NCBI RefSeq assembly: GCF_000718165.1 | Contig: NZ_JOEY01000031.1 | Coordinates: 1-64,000 of the forward strand | DNA from: Streptomyces fulvoviolaceus | Lineage (GTDB): Bacteria > Actinomycetota > Actinomycetes > Streptomycetales > Streptomycetaceae | Length of the DNA: 64,000 nucleotides | Direction: 5' to 3' | In this document: positions 22,518-31,983 of the stretch, in pieces | How the letters are laid out: each line of letters begins with the position of its first letter | Numbering within the stretch: position 1 is the stretch's first letter | The notes under the pieces: model-generated | Seen by the model: the letters and a program-made list of their open reading frames with translations, nothing else | Told to the model about the DNA's origin: nothing | Databases searched by the model: none | Made by a program: the position numbers and the translations under genes

Positions 22518-23864
22518 TCACTTCTTTACACGAACAGTCTTTGTGGACCGTGTCTCGAGAGTCATCTCGTCGGCCTCCGCGACCTTCGCCTTCAACCGCA
22601 CAGTACCTGTCGCGGCATCGACCACGTCCACCACCTTCGCAAGCAGTTTCGCGGTATCGGCGTTCCCTGAGTCACTCGCGAGCTGAACGGCCCGGCCCAG
22701 TTTGGCCGTTGCTCCATCCATATCGCCCGCTTTACGCAGATCGAGCCCTTGTTGGATGACTTGTGCCAGTTCTGCCTGGCCGGTGTAGTGGGCGACTTGG
22801 GGGTTGATCGACGTCGACGCCACCATGTCGTCGGTCCACACGGCCCGTACGAGGCCCTGGGCGCCCAGGTTCTGTGTGCTGCCGTCGGGTTGCGGGACGA
22901 CGAGGGAGACCCGGGCGGCGAGCATCTCCTGGCCGATGTTGGCGACCGGGACCTCGACGCAGACGTGGTAGTCACGGGACTCGTCTCCCCAGGACCCGGT
23001 GGGGTAGTCCCCGGCGCGCGGGCCGGCCTCGGTGCGGCGGTCGGTGAGCTCCTCGACGGTGGGCGCGACCTGCTTGACGAACTTCACCGCGGTGCCCACC
23101 GGCGTCCACAGGCGCAGGGCGACGTCCGCGACCTCCTTGCCCATCGCCGTCTCCATCATCTGCGTGAAGTCGGCGGCGAGGCCGGCCGGGTCGGCGACGA
23201 TGTCGGCGGTGCCGAGCAGGGCGGAGGCGATCCCTGTGACTTCTTTCACTTCCCAGTCGGTGCCCACGCCCCGGGCGTCACAGGTGAACCGTCCGGCACT
23301 CGCGTCGAGGGAGGCCTTGAGGTCCTCCGGCGACTCGTGTTCGTTGCGGCCGTCGGTGAGCAGGATGCCGTGGCGGATGGCGACGTCCGCGGAGGACAGC
23401 AGGCGGTCGGCGAGGCGCAGCCAGGTGCCGATGGCCGTACCGCCGCCGGCGCTGAGCCTGCGCAGGGCCTGTTTGGCCTGGTCGCGGGTGGTGGCGTCGG
23501 CGACCGCGAGGTGGCCGTTGCCGGGATACACCTCCTTCGCCACGTGTGTGCCGCCGATCACCGCGAAGTGCACGCCGTCGCGCAGGGTGTCGATCGCGGC
23601 GGACGTGGCGTCGCGGGCGTTGCGCATCTTGGTCGGCGGGTAGTCCATCGAGCCCGAACAGTCGACCATGATCGCCACGGCCGCGGACGGGCCCTGCCCC
23701 GGCGAGTAGAGGTGGGGCGACGCGACCGCGGTTCCGATCGTGCCGCCGCCGCTGGCGGTCACCGTGACGATCGCGCTGACCTCGCGGCCGCCCTCCGGCA
23801 GGTACTCGTTCTGGTAGACGTCGACCGAGAACTGCGGCACGTTCGACTTCGAGAAATTGGCCAT
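22518..23864 (-). CDS. VWA-domain protein (448 aa)
   Basis: A cytoplasmic von Willebrand factor A protein. The MIDAS motif DCSGSMDY (D68, S70, S72) is intact, with the companion Thr and Asp (GGGTAIG and LLTDGRNEHES), so it should bind a divalent cation and a partner protein. Beta-rich and helical regions follow, and the last 130 residues resemble a helical tail (HYTGQAELAQVIQQGLDL). It lies between the PP2C and FHA genes in the PknG operon. VWA proteins next to Ser/Thr kinase and phosphatase genes often take part in phospho-signalling complexes; here that role is inferred. Confidence 0.85.
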   Translation of the reverse strand: MANFSKSNVPQFSVDVYQNEYLPEGGREVSAIVTVTASGGGTIGTAVASPHLYSPGQGPSAAVAIMVDCSGSMDYPPTKMRNARDATSAAIDTLRDGVHFAVIGGTHVAKEVYPGNGHLAVADATTRDQAKQALRRLSAGGGTAIGTWLRLADRLLSSADVAIRHGILLTDGRNEHESPEDLKASLDASAGRFTCDARGVGTDWEVKEVTGIASALLGTADIVADPAGLAADFTQMMETAMGKEVADVALRLWTPVGTAVKFVKQVAPTVEELTDRRTEAGPRAGDYPTGSWGDESRDYHVCVEVPVANIGQEMLAARVSLVVPQPDGSTQNLGAQGLVRAVWTDDMVASTSINPQVAHYTGQAELAQVIQQGLDLRKAGDMDGATAKLGRAVQLASDSGNADTAKLLAKVVDVVDAATGTVRLKAKVAEADEMTLETRSTKTVRVKK

Positions 23865-23964
23865 ACCTACTCAAATCCCCCTCGGAACACCCCGCAATCG
23901 CGAGGCGATGGCTGTGGACGGACCGGTCCCCTCCGGTCCGTCGCCTCCCCGTTCTCTTACGGCC

Positions 23965-25299
23965 TCAGGCCGATCCTGCCCCCAACGGAGGTGCCGGGAA
24001 CGGCACGACGGCCACTGTTACGTTGTCGTGGCCCCCGCCGTCCAGGGCGTGGCCGAGCAGAACCCTGGCGCTGTGCAGGGGGCGCACGGCGGCGTCGAGG
24101 GGCAGGGCCTCGGCCATCTCCTCGGCCGCCTCCGCGTAGTTCCACAGGCCGTCGCTGCACACCACCACCACACCAGGCCGGTCCGGTTTGAAGGAAGCGG
24201 TGTGCGGCTCCAGTTCGTACGCGTCCGCGCCGAGCCAGCCCGTGATCGCGTGGGCCCGCTCGTCGGCGTACGCCTCCGCCTCGTTCATCAGGCCCGCGGC
24301 GACCATCTGCGCGGCCCACGAGTCGTCCTCGGTGAGCCGGGCCGGGGGTGAACTGCGGTCCGCCGGGACCCAGTAGACACGGCTGTCGCCGACCCAGCCG
24401 ACGACCAGCAGACTCGGTGTCACGACCGCGCCGACCAGGGTGCACGCGGGGGCGTTCTGGTGCGGGGCGTGCTCGCGGGCCGTGGCGGGCTCCTCGGCCA
24501 GTGCGTTGACCGCGTGCGAGGCGGCGACGATCGCCTCGTGCATCGCCTGTTGCGGGTGCGTGCCGTGCGGCAGGGCGGCCAGGAGGGACTCGCTCGCCAC
24601 CCGGGACGCGGCCAGCGAGGCGTCGTCGGGACGGGTCGCGGAGGACACGCCGTCGCAGACGATCGCCACGATCGCGGGGGAGCCGTCCGGCAGTACGGCG
24701 TTGCCGAGGCCGAACGCGTCCTCGTTGCGGTGGTGGCGCAGCCCACGGTCGCTGACCGCGGCGGCCGGGCCGGCCTCCTGCTCCATGTGGTCGCGCTCGC
24801 GCGGCTGGGCGTGCCCGCAGTTCTCGCAGTAGCCGTCCTGGTCGACCCGGCCCGCCCGGCAGGCCACGCAGACCGCCGACAGTGCAGTGCCCTCGGCCGG
24901 GGTCGGGAGGTCGGCGGTCACCCGCGGGTCCGGTGCCTGCAACGGGTACTCCTCGGGCTCCGGAGGGCGGTCGAACCGGACGCCGGAGACGGGGGAGACC
25001 GGTGAGCCGGTGGGCGTCGACTGCGGGAGGGCCGACGGCAGTTCGTGGCCGCCCGAGTCCGTGCCCGGCAGATCCGTCGGCAGGTGTACGGGGCCGGGCA
25101 GGCCGGAGCCGCCGGGCCAGTCCACGCCGGCCGAGCCCGCGGGTGGGGGCGCCGAGCCGTTCATGGCGATCGTCGGGTTGTCGTCCGGCCGTGCCGGCAC
25201 GGCGGACAGGTCGTATCCGCACGCACCGCAGTAACGGTCACCCGACTCGAGGGGCTCCTCGCAGCTCGGGCACGCGGACAGCTGGGGCATCTGCGACAT
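23965..25299 (-). CDS. PP2C-family protein phosphatase with zinc ribbons (444 aa)
   Basis: A metal-dependent Ser/Thr phosphatase expected to reverse PknG phosphorylation. The N-terminus has a zinc ribbon, CPSCEEPLESGDRYCGACG. A long Pro-rich linker and a second ribbon (CVACRAGRVDQDGYCENCG) follow, and then the PP2C domain from about residue 180. Its motifs are SDRGLRHHRNEDAF, IVAIVCDGVSSA, VGWVGDSRVY, VCSDGLWNYA and GGHDNVTVAVV, with all metal-binding aspartates present. The ATG at 25299 is preferred to the TTG one codon earlier. It starts 3 nt after the kinase stop, so the opposing pair is made together. Confidence 0.9.
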   Translation of the reverse strand: MSQMPQLSACPSCEEPLESGDRYCGACGYDLSAVPARPDDNPTIAMNGSAPPPAGSAGVDWPGGSGLPGPVHLPTDLPGTDSGGHELPSALPQSTPTGSPVSPVSGVRFDRPPEPEEYPLQAPDPRVTADLPTPAEGTALSAVCVACRAGRVDQDGYCENCGHAQPRERDHMEQEAGPAAAVSDRGLRHHRNEDAFGLGNAVLPDGSPAIVAIVCDGVSSATRPDDASLAASRVASESLLAALPHGTHPQQAMHEAIVAASHAVNALAEEPATAREHAPHQNAPACTLVGAVVTPSLLVVGWVGDSRVYWVPADRSSPPARLTEDDSWAAQMVAAGLMNEAEAYADERAHAITGWLGADAYELEPHTASFKPDRPGVVVVCSDGLWNYAEAAEEMAEALPLDAAVRPLHSARVLLGHALDGGGHDNVTVAVVPFPAPPLGAGSA

Positions 25300-25302
25300 C
25301 AA

Positions 25303-27861
25303 CTACACCCACGTCCGGGGGCGGTAACGATTGGCACGTTCCACCAGGTCGATCCTCTCCTCGCCGCCGCGCGCGAGCCGGGCCAGCGTGCGGTACGAGC
25401 GCTCCAGTCCGAAACGCAGTCCCCGCTCGTCCAGGCCGCTGCCGAGCAGCACCCGTCCTCCGGCGGCGGGAGGGGCGGAACCCTGGCCACCGGAGAGTAT
25501 CCAGTCCAGCGCACTACCGAGGACTTCCGCCGACAACTGCTCGCGGCGCGCCGGGTCCAGACCGTATGCGTCCAGCGCCTCGACCTGCCCGGCGGCGGCG
25601 GTCAGGTCGTCCAGGAAGGGTACGTCGGAGGCGACCGCGGTGCGTTGACGCAGCCGCGCCCGGACGGCCGCCACGCGCGCGGCCGTGTAGTGGATGGAGG
25701 ACTCCGGCACCGACTCCAGCGTGTCCACGGCGCTACGGCGGTCCCCGGTCGCGAGCTGCACACGCGCCAGGCCGAACGCGGCGCTCACATAGCTCGGGTC
25801 GGTCGACCACACCAGGCGGTAGTACTCGGCGCCGTTGTCGAGCTGCCCCAGCACCTCCGCGCACAGGCCGAGGGCCAGCTTGGGGGCGGGCTCGCCCGGG
25901 AAGGCGTCGTAGATCGCGTCGAAGGCGAGGGCGGCGGCCTCGTGGTCGCCGGTGACCAGCGCGGCGACGCCCCGGTACCAGACGACCCGCCAGTCGTCGG
26001 GCCGCTCGCCCTCCAGCCGGAGCAGCGTCTCGTGCGCGGTCTGCGCCTCGCCGTTCTCCAGCCAGGCCCGCACCTGCCGCAGCCGGGTCTCCGTCGACGG
26101 CGCCGGTGCGGCCGCGATGGCTCCGAGCAGCTCGGTCGCCGCGGTCGTCATCAGCCCGGCCAGGAAACCGGCGTTGGGGTCGGAGGGGTCGACGTGGGGC
26201 ACCGGAAGCGCGAGGGCGGCGGCGGGGGCGTTGACGGGCTTGACGATGCTCGCCGTACCGAAGCCGTTGGAGCCGTTGGAGCCGTTGGAACCGGTCGCGG
26301 CCGCGCCGACGGGCAGTTCGGCGACAGCGGCGCCCCGGCGTCCCGTACGCACCACCCGCGCCCCCAGCCGCGACACCTCACCGTCCAGCTTCGGGAACAA
26401 CTCCGTGTCCGTGACCCGGACTTCGGGGCCGAAGAGGGTGGAGAGGGCAGGCCGGGCCTTGCCCGTCTGCAGGGACACGACCTCGCGCAGTACGCCGGTC
26501 AGCTGCTCCGCCATCTCCTGAGCGGAGGCGAAGCGGCGGGCCGGGTCGGGATCCGTCGCGCGGACCAACAGCCGGTAGAAGGACTCGTACTGGCGGAAGA
26601 CCTCGATGTTGTCGGGGTCGGGCAGGGAGTCCACGAAGACGTTCGTGTAGCCCTGGAAGTCGAAGGTCATGACCGCGAGCGTGCGGGCGACCGTGTACAG
26701 GTCGGACGCCACCGACGGGCCGACCTCGGCGACCTCCGGGGCCTGGTAACCGACCGTGCCGTAGATGGCCGACTCCTCGTCGTCCATCCTGCGCACCGCG
26801 CCCATGTCGATGAGCTTGAGCTGGTCCTCGGTCTGGATGGCGTTGTCGACCTTGAAGTCGCAGTACAGCAGGTTGCGGCTGTGCAGGTGGCCGAGGGCCT
26901 CGAGGGCCTCGATGCCGTACGCGCACGCCTGCTCCACCGGCAGCGGGTCGCGCTTGCCGCCGGTCGTACGGCGGTCGTTGGCGATCTCCTTCAGGGACTT
27001 GCCGCCGACGTACTCCATGACGATGTAGCCGTCGAGCGAGCCGGTGCGCTGGTCGAGGTGTTCCACGAAGTTGTAGATCCGCACGATGTTGGCGTGCTCG
27101 ATCTCGGCCAGGAAGCGCCGCTCGGAGATCGCCGCGGCCATCGCGTCCTGGTCGCCGGTGTCCAGCAGGCCCTTGAGGACCACCCAGCGGTCGGACACCG
27201 CGCGGTCCACGGCGAGGTAGACCCAGCCCAGGCCGCCGTGCGCCAGACAGCCCGCGACCTCGTACTGCCCGTGCACGACGTCGCCGGACTTCAGCTTCGG
27301 CACGAAGGAGTACGGGTGGCCGCACTTGGTGCAGAAACCCTCGGTGCGGCCGGGCCGCTCCCCGCGCGAACGCCCCACCTGCGCCCCGCAGTCGGAGCGC
27401 GAGCAGAACCGCTTCCGCTCGGGCACCTCGGGGTTCTCCAGGACCATCTCGCGCGGATCGGGCCGCGGCACCCCCGGCACCTGGACCAGGCCGACGCCGA
27501 GTCGGCCGCGGCCGGACGAACCGGCGGACGAACCGGAGCTGCGCACCGACACCGAACGGCTCGTGGACTTGCCCGAGACCGCGCGCGACAGGCGTCCCGA
27601 CACCGAGCGCCGTGACTTCGACGACTGCGAGGTCGTACGCGAACTGCGGCTGCTGGAACGAGAACTGCTGCTGCCCGAACCCCGCGAGCCCCTGCCGCCG
27701 GCGGTGATGCCGGTGGGCGGGGATCCGACCATGCCGGTCGAGGAGACGACCGGGGCCAGTCCGCAGGTGTCGCAGTACAGCTCGCCGCCGCCCACGTCTT
27801 CGTACGACCCGTCGCAGTCGGGCCGCTGGCAGGTCTGCTCTGCCTGACTCGTCTGGCTCAT
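25303..27861 (-). CDS. pknG: PknG-type serine/threonine protein kinase (852 aa)
   Basis: A soluble Ser/Thr kinase with the PknG architecture. Cysteines 11/16 and 30/33 form one metal site. A Ser/Arg-rich stretch (50-120) follows, then a rubredoxin-like pair (C153/C158, C177/C180) right before the kinase domain. Kinase elements: glycine-rich AHGGLG (about 208-213), VVLK (K230), E253, catalytic YCDFKVDN (D335, K337, N340) and DMG (D352) in place of DFG. The missing HRD arginine is normal for PknG. The C-terminal 240 residues are TPR-like (PDDWRVVWYRGVAALVTGDH and later). In mycobacteria and corynebacteria PknG controls 2-oxoglutarate dehydrogenase through an FHA protein in response to GlnH/GlnX. 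All of these partners are encoded here. Confidence 0.93.
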   Translation of the reverse strand: MSQTSQAEQTCQRPDCDGSYEDVGGGELYCDTCGLAPVVSSTGMVGSPPTGITAGGRGSRGSGSSSSRSSSRSSRTTSQSSKSRRSVSGRLSRAVSGKSTSRSVSVRSSGSSAGSSGRGRLGVGLVQVPGVPRPDPREMVLENPEVPERKRFCSRSDCGAQVGRSRGERPGRTEGFCTKCGHPYSFVPKLKSGDVVHGQYEVAGCLAHGGLGWVYLAVDRAVSDRWVVLKGLLDTGDQDAMAAAISERRFLAEIEHANIVRIYNFVEHLDQRTGSLDGYIVMEYVGGKSLKEIANDRRTTGGKRDPLPVEQACAYGIEALEALGHLHSRNLLYCDFKVDNAIQTEDQLKLIDMGAVRRMDDEESAIYGTVGYQAPEVAEVGPSVASDLYTVARTLAVMTFDFQGYTNVFVDSLPDPDNIEVFRQYESFYRLLVRATDPDPARRFASAQEMAEQLTGVLREVVSLQTGKARPALSTLFGPEVRVTDTELFPKLDGEVSRLGARVVRTGRRGAAVAELPVGAAATGSNGSNGSNGFGTASIVKPVNAPAAALALPVPHVDPSDPNAGFLAGLMTTAATELLGAIAAAPAPSTETRLRQVRAWLENGEAQTAHETLLRLEGERPDDWRVVWYRGVAALVTGDHEAAALAFDAIYDAFPGEPAPKLALGLCAEVLGQLDNGAEYYRLVWSTDPSYVSAAFGLARVQLATGDRRSAVDTLESVPESSIHYTAARVAAVRARLRQRTAVASDVPFLDDLTAAAGQVEALDAYGLDPARREQLSAEVLGSALDWILSGGQGSAPPAAGGRVLLGSGLDERGLRFGLERSYRTLARLARGGEERIDLVERANRYRPRTWV

Positions 27862-27883
27862 GACGCCGCTTCCCCCTTGTCAC

Positions 27884-29215
27884 TCATGCGCCGGGTCCCC
27901 TCCGGTCCTCCGGCCCACCCTGCTGCGGAACCCGCGGGGCGCCCAGCAGTTCGGCGGCCGCGTGCTGGAAACGCAGCACGGCCTGTTCGGCGACGCGCAG
28001 GTCGCAGGGCGCGCTCCACAGCATCCGCCGCGCCGCGTCGTACCGCTCGATGAGGAACGGGTCCTCCGCGAGGCCGTGCCGGGCGACCTTCGCCTTGTAC
28101 GCGTCGAGACGGCCGCGCAGCTCCGCGCGGACCGCGAGCGGCTGGGTGACCTCGCTCAACGACTCGCGGGCGCGCAGCAGTTCGTCCTCCGCCTTCGCCT
28201 CCAGCGACTCCAGGAGTGGCGAGAGGCGGTGCCACTGGGCGTGTCTGCGGTACTCGGCGGCCGTCGCCAGCTGCTCCTGCAGCACGGTCGGCGGGCCGCT
28301 GACGACCGGCACCTCCGTGGCGGCGATCTTCGCGAGGACCTCGCCGCGCGCGCTGCGTGCCTCGGCGAGCGTGCGGTCCGCGCGGCTGAGTACGTCGCGC
28401 AACTTCACCAGCCGTGCCTCCGCGTCCTGCCGGACGGTCAGCACGGCGTCGATCTCCCGGCGTACCTCGTCGAGGGCGCGCGCCTCCCGGTCGTACTTCG
28501 AGGTGTCCGGCTTCCCGCCGCCCGGGGCCGAACTCCCCTGCGCGGGCACCCAGAAGGCCAGCGGATCGGACACCACCTGCGCACGCAGGGACGTCAGTAT
28601 GCGCGTGATGCGCTCCAGGTCGTCGCCCGCCGGGTGCTCACCGGGACGCACACCGGCCGAGTGCGCGAGCTGCCGGGTGCGCTGGAGCTCCGCGGCCAGT
28701 AAATCGATCCGCGCGGGCAGCGCCGACCACACCGCGTCGGCGGCGACGACCATGTCCAGCGAGATCGCGTACAACTCGTTCATCCGCTCCACGAGCGTGA
28801 CCAGCGAGAACTGCTCGCTCAGCTTGCCCGAACCACCGTGCAGCGTCGGCGCGTTGGCCGTGGCGGTCGCGGAGCCGGCGATGGTGACGGAGTCGCCGCG
28901 CAGCAGCTCGGTGAGCTCCACCAGATCCTCGCGGCTGGACCAGCGGCGCCGGGAGCGGATCTCCCGGGCGGCGCGCAGCGCGTCGGAGTACGCGTCGAAG
29001 TACGCCCACAGCAGGGTGATCGACGCCTCGGTGGACGTCCAGCGCTCCTTCGTCGTGCCGGTGAGGTCGGCGCCTTCGAGGAGTCTGCGGCCCGCGTGGT
29101 CCTGCAGGGCGAGGAGCGAGGTCTCGATCGCCTCGTGCTCCGCGCCGAGCCGCGCCAGCGCACGGTCCACCTCGTCCCGGTCCATCACCGGCCCGGGGGG
29201 TCCCGTGACGCCCAT
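27884..29215 (-). CDS. Coiled-coil hypothetical protein of the PknG operon (443 aa)
   Basis: A mostly helical protein without a signal peptide or membrane helices. Long coiled-coil stretches are visible, for example EARALDEVRREIDAVLTVRQ to SRADRTLAEARSARGEV, and near the N-terminus VDRALARLGAEHEAIETSLL. It ends in a Gly/Pro/Arg tail. It lies between the GlnH-like and PknG genes and probably works in the same pathway, perhaps as a scaffold that links the membrane sensor to the kinase. That is inference from gene order only. ATG at 29215 has GAGAGG before it; 29185 is an alternative. Confidence 0.75.
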   Translation of the reverse strand: MGVTGPPGPVMDRDEVDRALARLGAEHEAIETSLLALQDHAGRRLLEGADLTGTTKERWTSTEASITLLWAYFDAYSDALRAAREIRSRRRWSSREDLVELTELLRGDSVTIAGSATATANAPTLHGGSGKLSEQFSLVTLVERMNELYAISLDMVVAADAVWSALPARIDLLAAELQRTRQLAHSAGVRPGEHPAGDDLERITRILTSLRAQVVSDPLAFWVPAQGSSAPGGGKPDTSKYDREARALDEVRREIDAVLTVRQDAEARLVKLRDVLSRADRTLAEARSARGEVLAKIAATEVPVVSGPPTVLQEQLATAAEYRRHAQWHRLSPLLESLEAKAEDELLRARESLSEVTQPLAVRAELRGRLDAYKAKVARHGLAEDPFLIERYDAARRMLWSAPCDLRVAEQAVLRFQHAAAELLGAPRVPQQGGPEDRRGPGA

Positions 29216-29275
29216 CGATCACCTCTCGCTGCTGGTTCGTTCCGGATAGTGGATGGCCGGTTGACTGCCGGTCCG

Positions 29276-30337
29276 TCAGCTCGTGCGCAGATACTCCGGT
29301 GGGGGCGGCTCCGACTGCGTCGAGTCCTTGTCCAGTGTCGCCGACAGCCACTTGTCGTACGACGCCTGCCAGCCGTCCGTGGTGTCCTTGCGGTAGTCCA
29401 CCAGGATCTGGTTGACCCGGCGTACCAGATCGTCGGCGTCCTTCTTCATCGCCACGCCGTAGTACTCGGTGGTGAAGGGCTCGCCCTTGAGCTGGACCGT
29501 CGGGTCCTGTGCGGCCTGGCTCGCGGCGAGGGCGCCGTCGGTGACCACGGCGTCGACCTCGCCGAGCTGCAGCCGTACCAGGCAGTCGAGTTGGTTGGGC
29601 ACGGTCGTGGAGATGTCGGCGGAGGAGACGAGCTTGCCCGCCTTCTTGTCGTCGTCCAGCTTGGTGTAGGCCGTCGAACCTTCCGCCGTGCAGATCTTCT
29701 TGTTCGCGAGCGTGTCGTTGTAGCCCGTGATGGTGGAGGACTTGGGGGCGAGGACCTGCTGGCCCGTCTTGAAGTACGGGGCGGAGAAGGCCACGTCGGA
29801 CAGGCGGTCGCAGTTGATCGTCATCGTGCGGACCACCATGTCCACGCGGTCCTTCTGGATCGCGGGGATGCGCTGGTTGGTGGGGACCGCCTTGAACTGG
29901 ACCGCGTTCGGGTCGCCGAGTATGTCCTCGGCGATCCGGTGCACCAGGTCGATGTCGAAGCCCTCGAGGTCGGCGTTCTTGCCGCCGTTGGGGTTGCGGT
30001 AGCCCCAGCGGTAGCTGTTCTGGTCGACGCCGACGATCAGCTTGCGCTTGTCGCCCTGGCGGGCCTTGATCTTGTCGATCGTCGTCCCGTCCGCGCTCGA
30101 CGGGGACAGGGTCTGCTTCTCCGGGGCGTTCTGGATCGCCGGGTCGGTGCAGGGGTCGTCGGCCGCCACCTGGGCGGCGTGGGTCAGGCCCGGCCCTCCG
30201 GTGCCGGTACTGCCGTCGCCGTGCGGCTGCGTCAGCGGCAGCAGCATCGCGAAGGCCGCGGCCAGGGCGCAGACGACCGCCATGGCACCCACACCGCCCC
30301 AGCCCCTCAGACTGGCCCGCAAACGTCGTCCACGCAT
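29276..30337 (-). CDS. glnH: GlnH-like solute-binding protein (glutamate/aspartate type)
   Basis: A periplasmic-type binding protein of the SBP family 3 (353 aa). A single N-terminal membrane segment (AVVCALAAAFAMLLP) probably anchors it; no lipobox is seen. The mature domain has KLIVGVDQNSYRWGYRNP, the glutamate-family signature GFDIDLVHRIAED, and DMVVRTMTINCDR. ATG at 30337 is chosen because AGAGGGGG precedes it; a GTG at 30355 overlaps the GlnX-like stop by 4 nt. No ABC permease or ATPase accompanies it, which supports a sensing role with GlnX rather than transport. The likely ligand, by analogy with mycobacteria, is aspartate or glutamate. Confidence 0.87.
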   Translation of the reverse strand: MRGRRLRASLRGWGGVGAMAVVCALAAAFAMLLPLTQPHGDGSTGTGGPGLTHAAQVAADDPCTDPAIQNAPEKQTLSPSSADGTTIDKIKARQGDKRKLIVGVDQNSYRWGYRNPNGGKNADLEGFDIDLVHRIAEDILGDPNAVQFKAVPTNQRIPAIQKDRVDMVVRTMTINCDRLSDVAFSAPYFKTGQQVLAPKSSTITGYNDTLANKKICTAEGSTAYTKLDDDKKAGKLVSSADISTTVPNQLDCLVRLQLGEVDAVVTDGALAASQAAQDPTVQLKGEPFTTEYYGVAMKKDADDLVRRVNQILVDYRKDTTDGWQASYDKWLSATLDKDSTQSEPPPPEYLRTS

Positions 30338-30351
30338 CGTCACGCCCCCTC

Positions 30352-31800
30352 TCACCGGTACTCCGACAGCCTGCGCCCGATACCCAGTACCGCGCCCGCC
30401 GCGCCCAGAACGGCGAAGAGGGCGGCCCCCACCGACAGTCCCGTCAGCGCGTCGAGGCCGTCACCGGCCGCCTGCTCGAACTCGATCTTCTCGTGCTTGA
30501 GTGCGTTGTCGAGATTCTTGTCGACGCTGTCGAAACACTCGCCGGTCGCGTCCTTGGAGCCGATGACCCGCTGCAACGCCGCTTCGTAGTTGCCGTTCTC
30601 GTCGTCGTTGCGAGCCGCGGCGTGGCGTTCCTTCCACACCTTCATGTTGCCGACGGCCGCCGTGACCGGCTTCTCGCCGGTGCTGTCGTCGGCGAGCTTC
30701 TCGGCCTCCGCCAGGCCCTTGCCGAGGGTGTCCATGTCCTTCTGGAAGTCGAAGTCGTAGGCGTCGTAGGTGACTTCCTCGCCCTTGGCGTTCTTCTCGG
30801 TGACCGTCTCGGCGCCGCGGGCCACCAGGGTCAGGTTCTCGTTGCCGCGGGCCTTGAGGGAGGCGATGCGGGCGTCGTGCAGCACGTTCAGCGAGCGGAC
30901 GCCGTGGTTGTAGGACTCGTTGAGGCCCGCGCGCGCGACGCTGTGGCCGACGACCAGCCACAGCAGGACCACCGTGGCCGTCGCCGTGGCGGCGACCAGG
31001 CCGTGGTTGAGAACCCGGTTGGTGCGCTGGTAGTTGCGGTGCTGGGCCCAGGCGAGCCCGGCGAGCGCGAGGACGCCGAGCGCGATCGCGGCCCACGGGT
31101 AGGGCGTCGCGTCCGCGTAGTCGGCGCGCAGCCGCTGGTTCTCGCTCTTGTAGAGGTTCTCGGCCTCCGGGAGCATGTCCTCCTGCATCTTCTCGTTCGC
31201 GTAGCGCAGGTAGGCGCCACCGACCGGGAAGCCCTGGCGGTTGTACGTCCGGGCCCGCTCCACCAGGCCCTTGTACTCCGGCAGCATCCGGTTGAGCTTG
31301 GTGACGGTCTTGGCCGCGGCGGAGTCGGGGTCGGAGTTCGCGGCGGCCTGGACCAGGCCGGCCGCGGCGTTGTCGATGTCCTGTTCGTACCGCTCGCGGG
31401 AGGCGGCCGTCTCCTGGCCGCCGGCCAGGAAGCCGCTGGAGGCCGCGGTGTTGGCGTCGGCGAGCGAGCGGTAGATGTCGGCCGCGGCGCTGCTGAGCGG
31501 CTGGCTCTTGTTCAGCACGTCGTCGGCGGCCGCGGCCCGGTCCGTCATCTGCCAGGCGGTCACGGCACCGAAGGCGACGACCAGCAGGGCGAGCAGCGCG
31601 CCGATGATGCGCAGCCGCCCCGGCTCGGTGGTGGCGGCCGCGCGCACCTGGTCGACGCCCTCGGCGAAGGCCGTACGGCGAGCGGGAGCCGCGCCGGGCG
31701 GCGGGTCGGACACCGGCCCGGACGCCTGCGGCGGCACGACCGGCATCGTGGGCACGCCGGAACCCGGTGGCGCCGCACTGCTCTTCGTCGGCTGTGTCAC
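30352..31800 (-). CDS. glnX: GlnX-like four-helix membrane signalling protein (482 aa)
   Basis: A membrane sensor with a Pro-rich cytoplasmic N-terminus (1-60) and four membrane helices: about 64-83 (IIGALLALLVVAFGAVTAW), the pair around AAIALGVLALAGLAWAQ and ATATVVLLWLVVG, and the last near the C-terminus. Two long helical extracytoplasmic regions lie between helices 1-2 and 3-4, as in chemoreceptor-like input modules. GTG at 31800 follows GGGGGAGG. It starts the seven-gene operon and is followed by the GlnH-like protein. In mycobacteria GlnX passes the GlnH signal to PknG across the membrane; the same order here supports that role. Confidence 0.85.
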   Translation of the reverse strand: MTQPTKSSAAPPGSGVPTMPVVPPQASGPVSDPPPGAAPARRTAFAEGVDQVRAAATTEPGRLRIIGALLALLVVAFGAVTAWQMTDRAAAADDVLNKSQPLSSAAADIYRSLADANTAASSGFLAGGQETAASRERYEQDIDNAAAGLVQAAANSDPDSAAAKTVTKLNRMLPEYKGLVERARTYNRQGFPVGGAYLRYANEKMQEDMLPEAENLYKSENQRLRADYADATPYPWAAIALGVLALAGLAWAQHRNYQRTNRVLNHGLVAATATATVVLLWLVVGHSVARAGLNESYNHGVRSLNVLHDARIASLKARGNENLTLVARGAETVTEKNAKGEEVTYDAYDFDFQKDMDTLGKGLAEAEKLADDSTGEKPVTAAVGNMKVWKERHAAARNDDENGNYEAALQRVIGSKDATGECFDSVDKNLDNALKHEKIEFEQAAGDGLDALTGLSVGAALFAVLGAAGAVLGIGRRLSEYR

Positions 31801-31983
31801 TGTTGACCTCCCCCATGGTCATCCAACGCCACAAGTATCGCTGCCGGGACTGACAACCGCACCGGCCTTCGCTGGATCTTGATCGGATCGCAGTGCACCG
31901 GCGCACCGACACCGGCACGACAGCGCCCCGCACCACCCCCTGCCCATCAATACGCCGCTGGAATCTGTTCGGTTCCCGTGAGG

